64,000 nt of DNA, from contig CAYXUU010000001.1 in the NCBI GenBank assembly GCA_964468645.1, positions 186,001 through 250,000 of the forward strand, read 5' to 3'. Every line of letters starts with the position of its first letter. The first letter of the stretch is position 1. The DNA comes from JAIOZK01 sp964468645. Its GTDB lineage: Bacteria; Bacteroidota; Bacteroidia; Bacteroidales; JAIOZK01. This document shows positions 56,718 to 64,000 of this stretch, piece by piece. Both the position numbers and the translations under genes were made by a program. The notes beneath the pieces were generated by a model. It saw only the letters and a program-made list of their open reading frames with translations. It searched no databases and was not told the DNA's origin.

Positions 56718-58853
56718 CTACTCCTCCCCGCTACCAAGGTTATCTATCACATACTCCCTGCTCTCACGGAAGGAATGGGAATACTTTGGTGCGCCCCAGC
56801 CATGACGGCCTTTGGGGTATATCATCAGGTCAAAATCCTTGTTTAGATCGGTAAGTTTATCAATAAGTTGCAAGACATGCTGGAAGTGTACATTGTCGTC
56901 CATAGTACCATGCAAGATAAACAGGTTACCTTTAAGCATATCGGCATGAGTCATCACCGATGCGTAATCATATCCTTCAGGATTATCCTCATAAGTTCCC
57001 ATATACCTTTCGGTATAGATGTTATCATATAACCTGAAATCGGTCGCAGCAGCACTGGCAATGCCACAGGTGAAATAATCAGCTCCGCGGGTAAGTGCAA
57101 GCGCTGCCATATACCCACCATAGCTTCCACCCCAGATGCCAACTTTTGTTGAATCGATAAAGGGATGCTCTTTTAACCATTTTACTGATGTTATATAATC
57201 ATCAAGATCCCATTTACCCATGTTTTTGTAGATGTATTCCTTGCCTCTTTCGCCGAAATGTATCGATCCCCTGTGATCAACAGCAAAAAGGATAATATCA
57301 TTTTGTGAAAGGAAATTTTCCCTAGTGTTGATATACCGGTTGCTAACATCCTGGAAATTCGGGGCGCCATAAATACTGAACAACACACCATATTTTTTAT
57401 CAGGATCGAAATCAGGAGGAAGTTTCCAGTAAGCAGGAAGTTCAAAACCATCTTTAGTAGGGATGGTAAAATATTCAACTTTGCAGTTATTAGGTGCATC
57501 GGGATCGGGAGGTTCATTTGCGCCTAGCAACTTAATAAACCGCCCGTTGCCGGATACCAGTTGCATTTTCCTGGGTACATAAAAACTGCTATAGGTATCA
57601 ATTACATAGGAACCATTTTCTGAGATCATGGGATTATGTGTGCCAGACTGAGAGGTGATCTTTTCAAATCCGGTACCGTCAAGGTTAACCCTGAAAAGCT
57701 GGCTGTTAATCGAAGAGTCGCCGGTTCCTGTAAAAAACACAACACCATTTTCCTCATCCACCATTTCAATATCCTGTACCCGCCAGTCAACATCGGTGAG
57801 CTGTGCAATCTGGTTTCCTTCGGTATCGAAATAATAAAGGTTTCTCCAACCATCTTTATCGCTTCTTACAATAAAGCCACTTCCATTTTCAAGGATATAG
57901 AGGTCGGCGAAGAAATCTATCCAGGTATCCTGCACTTCTTCATAAACCATTTTCTTTTCACCTGTATTTGGGTTGGCAGCCATTATCAGCATATGATCCT
58001 GATCCCTGTTCAGTCGCTGGTAATAAAGTGTTTTTGAATCCTGTGCCCACATTGGGAAAGCGATGTAAACATCTTCTTCATCATTTGAATCTATCCATGT
58101 CGTTTCTTTGGTGTCGAGGGCTATCACTCCAAGTTTAACCCATGGATTCGGATCGCCAACCTTGGGATATCGCTGCATCTCAACATTACCATGAATGCCA
58201 TCAGGATTAAAAAGGAAAAATTCCGGCACAGGTTCATCATCAAACCGTTCATAGGCAATCATAGAACCATCGGGCGACCACCAGAAGGTTTTGTAACGTG
58301 AACCACGACCATGAATTTCTTCCCAGTAAACCCATGAAGAATATCCATTCTTGATCAGATCGGTACCGTCATGGGTTAAACGGGTTTCAACACCGGTTTC
58401 AAGATCAATAACATACAGGTCGTTATTTCTTGTAAATGCAATTTTGGTCTCATCAGGAGAGAATGTTGGATTCTGTTCTTCATCAGTATTATCGGTCAAG
58501 CGTTTAAATACATCATTGTCGCGGGAATACCAGTACAGGTCATTATCCTTTATGAAGATATTATTGTTATAATCATCGGTACTGATAGTTGATCTGCTCA
58601 GGGCAAATCCTTCAGGAAGGGCTTCATTGACCTTATCACTGATTTTTTTCTTTTGATAGATCTTACTTTTGCCATTTTCGGCATTTACTTTCCATACCTG
58701 CTCTTCGCCTTCATCATTGATCCTGTTCTCGAGATAATACTGATCATCGAGCCATTTAATGATGTCGGGAATTTCATTCTGGGCATTAAGGGTTCCAATA
58801 CCAATAAAGATTGCGATAAAACCAACTAAAAAATAATTGTTTAATTTTTTCAT
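56718..58853 (-). CDS. Dipeptidyl-peptidase IV family serine peptidase (S9B)
   Basis: A 711-residue exported peptidase, signal peptide ending TLNAQ. An N-terminal eight-bladed propeller (DLYWYSRDND, FSPDETKIAFTRNNDLYV) includes the substrate-anchoring Glu pair at 178-179 (WVYWEEIHGRGS). The alpha/beta-hydrolase domain has Ser577 (GIWGGSYGGYM), Asp652/653 (HGTMDDNVHFQH) and His684 (KGRHGW). It removes X-Pro or X-Ala dipeptides from peptide N-termini, probably in the periplasm since no T9SS domain is present. Full length and intact. Confidence 0.94.
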   Translation of the reverse strand: MKKLNNYFLVGFIAIFIGIGTLNAQNEIPDIIKWLDDQYYLENRINDEGEEQVWKVNAENGKSKIYQKKKISDKVNEALPEGFALSRSTISTDDYNNNIFIKDNDLYWYSRDNDVFKRLTDNTDEEQNPTFSPDETKIAFTRNNDLYVIDLETGVETRLTHDGTDLIKNGYSSWVYWEEIHGRGSRYKTFWWSPDGSMIAYERFDDEPVPEFFLFNPDGIHGNVEMQRYPKVGDPNPWVKLGVIALDTKETTWIDSNDEEDVYIAFPMWAQDSKTLYYQRLNRDQDHMLIMAANPNTGEKKMVYEEVQDTWIDFFADLYILENGSGFIVRSDKDGWRNLYYFDTEGNQIAQLTDVDWRVQDIEMVDEENGVVFFTGTGDSSINSQLFRVNLDGTGFEKITSQSGTHNPMISENGSYVIDTYSSFYVPRKMQLVSGNGRFIKLLGANEPPDPDAPNNCKVEYFTIPTKDGFELPAYWKLPPDFDPDKKYGVLFSIYGAPNFQDVSNRYINTRENFLSQNDIILFAVDHRGSIHFGERGKEYIYKNMGKWDLDDYITSVKWLKEHPFIDSTKVGIWGGSYGGYMAALALTRGADYFTCGIASAAATDFRLYDNIYTERYMGTYEDNPEGYDYASVMTHADMLKGNLFILHGTMDDNVHFQHVLQLIDKLTDLNKDFDLMIYPKGRHGWGAPKYSHSFRESREYVIDNLGSGEE

Positions 58854-59056
58854 TTTATTTTGATTTTAAGAATTTGTAAAAGTAAAAAGAATAGATAAAT
58901 GGATGGTTTTTAATTGACCAATTTGCAATATCGATTTTCAGATGGCAGGTAAATATGGTAAAATATCATTGGCCAGTGATTCTGGCAGATGGTAACTAAA
59001 TGTAATATGGAACACGGATTATCATGATTTTTATGAGTATTTCTCTGTGTAGCTCC

Positions 59057-59123
59057 GTGGTTTACTGTGTAACTCTGTGAAATAAATTAAAAAGCTATTA
59101 CACAAAGTTACACAGTGAACCAC
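59057..59123. repeat. Intergenic hairpin with 23-nt arms
   Basis: The arm starting GTGGTTTACTGTGTAACT (59057-59079) pairs at 21 of 23 positions with the arm CACAAAGTTACACAG... ending AACCAC (59101-59123). Flanking GGAACACGGATT (59008) and GGAACACAGATA (59144) words suggest a larger element of about 59003-59175 that abuts the 3' end of the FtsX-type gene. It lies in the 322-bp gap before the DPP-IV gene, which otherwise shows no feature. Confidence 0.7.
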
Positions 59124-59175
59124 AAAGGGTCACAGGGATTTTAGGAACACAGATATAGATCAGCGTTCTATCCTA

Positions 59176-61569
59176 TTATTCGTATCTCAACGTATCTACC
59201 GGGTTTAACAGGGATGTTTTTATGGTATGATACAGGATGGTAAAAAATGCAATCAGGAGAGCTGCCACTATACCCCCTGCAAAATAATACCAGCTTAAGT
59301 TGATATGATAGGCAAAATTATCCATCGCTTTTTCCATGAAATACCAGGCAATTACTGAGGCAATAATACCGGCCATGAGCACCAGTTTCAGAAAATCAAA
59401 GACAACAAGTTTAACTATATTGCCAACAGAACTTCCATAAACTTTTCTGATGCCAATCTCTTTTTTCCGTTGTTCGATCAAGAATGCCGTCAGCCCATAA
59501 AGCCCCAGGCATGATACCAGTATAGATAGTATTGTGAAAAAGCTGAACATATTTACGGCATCGGCTTCATCGCTGTAAAGATCTCTCAGCATGTCCTCAG
59601 CAAATTGAGAATTATAAGGTACACCTGGAAAATGTGCTGTCCATTTTTCTTCGATAAAGCTTAGTGTTTCTTCAGTGTTTCTTGGATCAACCTTTACCAG
59701 CAGGGCAAAATAATATTCAGGATACACGATGTATGCCGCCGGCTCAATTTTGGAGTGAATAGAATAATAGTGGTAATCACCAATAACACCGATCACTTTC
59801 CGGGGCAGGGTGGTATCACCCCAGAAGGCCTGGAAGGATTTTTCAAGGGGATTCTCCCATCCGAAGTAATCAACGGTTGCCTGGTTTAAGATGATGGCAC
59901 AACATTCATCAGTTCCGTATTGTTCATCAAAATTCCTTCCCAGGATTATAGGTATATTCATCATATCAAAATAATGATAATCAACAACCCCAACACGGCA
60001 GGCAATGGGTGTTGATGCCGAGTCATCTACCCTGAGAGTGTTTTGTGAGCCGGTAACCCCATTGATATATGCTGATTGTGAAATGTCAAGTATATGTGGG
60101 TTTTGAGATAAATCATTCTTCAGGGCTTCTGTTTTGTGCTGAGGTAAATTATAGGTAGTAATATTCAAAACATTAGCAAAATCATATCCCATATCTTTAT
60201 TCAAAGCATAATGGAATTGACTGTAGGTAATGCCAATACTGATGATGAGTACAATGGAGATTATAAATTGAAAAACCACAAGGACCTTACTCAGGTTTCC
60301 TGATCCGCCAATACGCTTATTGGTATTTCCTTTTAAAACCAGGGCAGGCCGGAAACGACTTAAATAAAATGCAGGATAACTTCCGGAAAAAAGACTTATA
60401 ATAACAAGTATAGCGATCAATCCGATATTGAATATCGTATTATTCAGGAAATCTATATGAAGGTCAACATTAAAAGTATTGTTGAAAAATGGCAATAATA
60501 TCTCAACCAGTAACAGCGATAAACCAATAGAGATAAGGGTCAGGATAATTGACTCACCTAAAAACTGGTACATTAGTGATTGCCTGTTGGCCCCAAGTAC
60601 TTTCCTTATGCCAACTTCCTTGGCCCTTCTGAATGACCGGGCAATAGCCATATTAATATAATTGATACAGGCAATAATTATGATGAGAATGGCAATAATG
60701 GTGAAGACATAAACCATGGTGATATCGCCCATGTTGTAATTACGCTGGAATTTGATATGGTTGGATCTGAGGTGGATATCCCCGACACCCTGCAGATATA
60801 ACTGAAACATGCGTGAGGTATCCTCGGGTTGAACATACGGAATCAACCATTCATGGAATTTGCTTTCAAGGCCAGGAATGTCTGTGTTTTCATTCAGTTT
60901 AACATAGGTGGTCATTGAGTTACTACCCCAGCCATCCAGCCATGAATATTTATCAAGGACCACCTGGAATGGGACGATCATCTCCATCCTCATATGGGTT
61001 CTGACAGGCTGATTTTTCATTACGCCGGTTACTTTAACATTCAGATAATTATCGTAATCCAGGATATTCCCAAGGGCACTGTCAACAGAACCAAAATATT
61101 TTATTGCTTTATCCTCCGTCATTACAATGGAAGCCGGATCTCTTAATGCAGTATTAATATCACCCCGAATAAGTTCAATACCGAAAAGATCAATAATTGA
61201 AGAATCGGCATGGACCAGGAAAGACTCCTGATAACGTTCTCCCTCATAAGTAATAGGGATACCGCCCCAAGAAAGAATCCTTAAATATTCCTCAACCTCA
61301 GGGAAATCTTTTTTCATGGCAGGCCCAAGCGGTGACATCGTTACGGCAACATGCTGGTCGTCAACACCGGCGGGATGTTGTATCTCAACACATCGGTATA
61401 AATGATCAATCCCTGGTATGTGGTTGTCGAAACTCAGTTCGTTCTGTATGTACATGGCAATTAACAGAAATGCCGTAATTCCTATGGTTAGTCCAACCAG
61501 GTTGATGATGGAATAGGTTTTTTGTTTCAGTAAATTCCGCAGGGCGATTTTAAGGTAATTTCTGATCAT
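59176..61569 (-). CDS. Large FtsX/MacB-type ABC permease without adjacent ATPase
   Basis: 797 residues with a duplicated MacB layout. There is an N-terminal helix after MIRNYLKIALRNLLKQKTYS, a periplasmic domain, three helices with RSFRRAKEVGIRKVLGANRQ, a second anchor helix and periplasmic domain, and three final helices with EQRKKEIGIRKVYGSS. This long form is abundant in Bacteroidota and usually works with an ATPase encoded elsewhere; the only ATPase in this window (50964) belongs to another permease. The transported or signalled substrate is unknown. Confidence 0.88.
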   Translation of the reverse strand: MIRNYLKIALRNLLKQKTYSIINLVGLTIGITAFLLIAMYIQNELSFDNHIPGIDHLYRCVEIQHPAGVDDQHVAVTMSPLGPAMKKDFPEVEEYLRILSWGGIPITYEGERYQESFLVHADSSIIDLFGIELIRGDINTALRDPASIVMTEDKAIKYFGSVDSALGNILDYDNYLNVKVTGVMKNQPVRTHMRMEMIVPFQVVLDKYSWLDGWGSNSMTTYVKLNENTDIPGLESKFHEWLIPYVQPEDTSRMFQLYLQGVGDIHLRSNHIKFQRNYNMGDITMVYVFTIIAILIIIIACINYINMAIARSFRRAKEVGIRKVLGANRQSLMYQFLGESIILTLISIGLSLLLVEILLPFFNNTFNVDLHIDFLNNTIFNIGLIAILVIISLFSGSYPAFYLSRFRPALVLKGNTNKRIGGSGNLSKVLVVFQFIISIVLIISIGITYSQFHYALNKDMGYDFANVLNITTYNLPQHKTEALKNDLSQNPHILDISQSAYINGVTGSQNTLRVDDSASTPIACRVGVVDYHYFDMMNIPIILGRNFDEQYGTDECCAIILNQATVDYFGWENPLEKSFQAFWGDTTLPRKVIGVIGDYHYYSIHSKIEPAAYIVYPEYYFALLVKVDPRNTEETLSFIEEKWTAHFPGVPYNSQFAEDMLRDLYSDEADAVNMFSFFTILSILVSCLGLYGLTAFLIEQRKKEIGIRKVYGSSVGNIVKLVVFDFLKLVLMAGIIASVIAWYFMEKAMDNFAYHINLSWYYFAGGIVAALLIAFFTILYHTIKTSLLNPVDTLRYE

Positions 61570-61816
61570 CTGAAATATATTTGATACTTCTATTATGATA
61601 TACTTGAAATGGAAGGATTTGTAACAGCAAATTTTAATTTAGGGTGGTTTTAAATAAGGAATATAAACCGCTAAAAACACAAAGATGTGCAAAAAAATCC
61701 CTGTAATTGAAACAATGCTATTCATCAATTCAATGTTATCTCCCCACTGAAGAACTCAGGAATTTGGGCACAGGCATGAAAATTAATAATCAACAGCGTG
61801 GGTAAACAATATATCT

Positions 61817-64000
61817 TCATTTTAATACGACCATTTTATCTGAATCCAGCAGTGTGCCATCGCCTACCAGGCAATAAACCTTTGTGCCGGCGGATAGTAC
61901 AGGTATAGAGGATAACATCAGTTTCTGAACAATGACATTATTTGAATTCCCGTTTTGATGTAAATGGATCGTTGCTTCCCGAATTCCCTGGTCATTAAAT
62001 ATGATGATGTCCAACTGCCTGATATTATTGTCAGGCAATTCAACTACAAAATTCACATAATCCTTTACCGGGTTGGGATAATGGGAAATTTTACACTGCT
62101 TTTTACTGATAAATACCGGCTTCATATCCGCAGTTATCTGATCAAAATAAAGCGCACCGATATCAGCGATCGTTGAATCCGGATCATAAGGAAATGTTGG
62201 ATCGCCAGCATCGATGCAAGGAGATATACACCGCAGCCTGTAATTCCCGCCTTCCGGATCGATCATAAAGGGGTCTTTGAAAAGATTGAAATAGGCATCG
62301 CATAAATCACCATTTATGTTTTTCTGAACTTTCTTACCAAAGCCGGGCAAATTGACCCTTCGGTAAACAGGATCAACTTCGTAACCGAAAAGATTGTGCC
62401 TGATAATGTCTGTAACGGTATCGCCGGATTCACCATTCAGGGCATAATCAAGCAGGTGAAAAACATTGTTGATGATCCGGGGTTCCGATGTTCTATCCCA
62501 GGATAGGGCAATATATGAATCAAAGAAATCATTATTATAAATATGAGGTTTTGAGTTGGTCCTTGCCCAGATACTGTAGTTGATAAAAAAATTGTGATGG
62601 AAAACGGGTGCTGATTGTTCTACGGTGATCCAGGTCCCGAAATAAGGATATACTAAAGATACAAAGTAATTGTTGCAGAACACCGGTGTGGCGTTATCCA
62701 GAATATAGATCCCATAGGTTATCCCCAACGGACTGTTCATAACAGTGGGGGAGGCATTGATAAACCTGAGGCCGTTGTTGCTTTTCTCTTTCAAGACATG
62801 ATCCAGTACACTTCCCGATGATGTGGAATCATAAAAGGTCAGGCCGTTCCACTTCAGATAATTTTCTATCCCGTCTATAAAACTGACCTGGTCATTTTCG
62901 TTGCCATTGGCAAACAGGGTTCCGTAAACATTGAAGTCGGTGATCCGTTTGAATTCCAGCCTGACACCGGGATCCAGGATGAGGGTGTCACCCGCAGGTA
63001 TTGTAATATCACCAAAGATCCAGTAAGGCATGTATGGATCCCACCTGCCTGAAACATTGCCCCGGTCAACCTCATATACGTTGCCTTCTTCAAGGGTTTT
63101 AACCGGTAAACCGCATGTTGAAAAGATATCCCTTACGTCTCTGTAATACTTTGGATAGTAGCTTCCGTGGGAATACCTGATGTAATAATGACCGGAATAC
63201 AAAGTAGTTTTAAACAATCCTTTGGTGTTGGTAAAAGCGGTATCAAATGGAGCAAATGGGCATTCAGGTGCAAAGATCACCATAGTCCCGCTGTGGTTGC
63301 TGGATTCATCAAGAAAACACTGACCGTTTACATCAACGGTATTGCTAACCGGCAGTTGAATGATGAGACTCGTGACCGAATCGGGCTCAATGGTGACCAC
63401 CTCCTCATAAAGTTTTACCCCGTTGTTCATGATGCAAACCGTATCATTCCTGGCATAACAGGATGCCGTAAACTGCCCCTGCTCATCAGTCCAGAGAATC
63501 ATTTCCGCGGGACCCTTGAACAGGACCCTTATGTAGGGCATAGGATTTCCGGTTGAATCAACAACATATCCCTGCAAAGTTCCTCTTGCAGGATCACGCA
63601 GGAAGCCAAGTGAAGAAGCAGTGTCCTTTACTTCATATTTAACAGGAGGGTTGTAATATCCATAAACATCCCTGATCAGTCCGACCAGGGATTGCCCGGG
63701 GTAGGGAGAATTGACCTCCGAGCCCGGGAAGTCCCCATAGATGTAGTAATCCCGGGTAAGCCGCTCCCAGTAACAGAAATCAAACATGGTGTAAAAATAC
63801 AATCGATCACCCTCAATATTCAGGTCTATTGGCTGATCAAGATCTTCTTTTGTAATTAGTAGAAAATTCGAGTTGTCAGGGAATTTCTTGAATGTGGCCG
63901 TGTCAGTTGATGTAAACAGTACATACGCGCTATCGAAATAGGCATTGTGATAGAAAAAGTACAGCTCTATTGTCCAGTCGCCGTTTTCATCGAAATAAAC
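61817..64000 (-). CDS. Carboxypeptidase-regulatory-like / beta-helix T9SS protein, 5' end beyond window
   Basis: 727 residues are visible; the frame stays open to the right edge (first visible codons VYFDENGDWTIELYF), so the apparent TTG start at 63802 is not real. A carboxypeptidase-regulatory-like domain (GTLQGYVVDSTGNPMPYIRV) and a second such domain precede a right-handed beta-helix (about 280-560 of the visible part, with repeated IYNNDFF / NNVFHLL turns) that ends in the common CIDAGDPTFPYDPD ... DIGALYFD cap. The T9SS domain reads HYPNPVKDYVNFVV ... SDKMVVLK. Surface-anchored or secreted; the beta-helix suggests polysaccharide binding or cleavage, without a visible catalytic motif. Confidence 0.82.
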   Translation of the reverse strand, partial: VYFDENGDWTIELYFFYHNAYFDSAYVLFTSTDTATFKKFPDNSNFLLITKEDLDQPIDLNIEGDRLYFYTMFDFCYWERLTRDYYIYGDFPGSEVNSPYPGQSLVGLIRDVYGYYNPPVKYEVKDTASSLGFLRDPARGTLQGYVVDSTGNPMPYIRVLFKGPAEMILWTDEQGQFTASCYARNDTVCIMNNGVKLYEEVVTIEPDSVTSLIIQLPVSNTVDVNGQCFLDESSNHSGTMVIFAPECPFAPFDTAFTNTKGLFKTTLYSGHYYIRYSHGSYYPKYYRDVRDIFSTCGLPVKTLEEGNVYEVDRGNVSGRWDPYMPYWIFGDITIPAGDTLILDPGVRLEFKRITDFNVYGTLFANGNENDQVSFIDGIENYLKWNGLTFYDSTSSGSVLDHVLKEKSNNGLRFINASPTVMNSPLGITYGIYILDNATPVFCNNYFVSLVYPYFGTWITVEQSAPVFHHNFFINYSIWARTNSKPHIYNNDFFDSYIALSWDRTSEPRIINNVFHLLDYALNGESGDTVTDIIRHNLFGYEVDPVYRRVNLPGFGKKVQKNINGDLCDAYFNLFKDPFMIDPEGGNYRLRCISPCIDAGDPTFPYDPDSTIADIGALYFDQITADMKPVFISKKQCKISHYPNPVKDYVNFVVELPDNNIRQLDIIIFNDQGIREATIHLHQNGNSNNVIVQKLMLSSIPVLSAGTKVYCLVGDGTLLDSDKMVVLK

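Noticed and set aside
63802..63804. TTG as the start of the right-edge beta-helix gene
   Set aside because: The same frame stays open through 66 further codons to the window edge with a sensible beta-strand sequence, so the gene continues beyond 64000.

Overview
This AT-rich window comes from a member of the Bacteroidota, probably a Bacteroidales/Marinilabiliales-like lineage. Ten encoded proteins end in a type IX secretion system (T9SS) type A sorting domain, recognised by a Y/HPNPxxD-like block followed by a G-x-Y-x-hydrophobic end. Secreted proteins carry the usual xxAQ signal-peptidase junction, Shine-Dalgarno motifs are scarce, and two candidate promoters fit the Bacteroidetes TTG-N18/19-TAnnTTTG form. 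No tRNA, rRNA, CRISPR array, phage or transposase gene was found. Both window edges cut a gene.

Region 1 (1-9043, minus strand) is a tightly overlapping operon that continues beyond the left edge. In order of transcription it encodes a GT2-DUF2062 glycosyltransferase, an MMPL/RND exporter fused to a PlsC acyltransferase and a SAM methyltransferase, a CrtI/CrtISO-like FAD oxidoreductase, a membrane-anchored C45 hydrolase and a PaaK-like adenylate-forming enzyme. The content resembles flexirubin/aryl-polyene type lipid-pigment clusters.

Region 2 (9329-13426) holds ordinary functions: a GIN-domain lipoprotein, tryptophanase, free methionine-R-sulfoxide reductase, an MntP-like membrane protein and QueD.

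Region 3 (13621-24090, minus strand) is the strongest candidate for an undescribed system. It is a tandemly duplicated unit of ECF sigma factor, then a protein with a short cytoplasmic anti-sigma-like head, one membrane helix, a long linker and an outer-membrane beta-barrel, then PKD-repeat T9SS surface proteins. PKD copy number runs 1, 3 and 6 across the three surface proteins.

Region 4 (24414-33064) has a GNAT-like gene and a five-gene RND efflux operon carrying two different TetR regulators. Region 5 (33195-46519) encodes secreted proteins: a sialidase-like BNR protein, then two tandem modules pairing a giant beta-helix protein with a propeller-like T9SS protein. The first beta-helix protein carries an intact papain protease domain but has no visible signal peptide. 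The second is interrupted by an in-frame TAG exactly at the Gln codon expected after its signal peptide.

Region 6 (46753-64000) is mixed: a dicarboxylate/amino-acid symporter, phosphofructokinase, a MacB-type ABC pair, an M14 carboxypeptidase, an AI-2E family permease, DPP-IV, a large FtsX/MacB permease and further T9SS proteins. Many intergenic gaps carry nested palindromes or low-complexity inverted repeats; some may be small non-autonomous mobile elements, others terminators.
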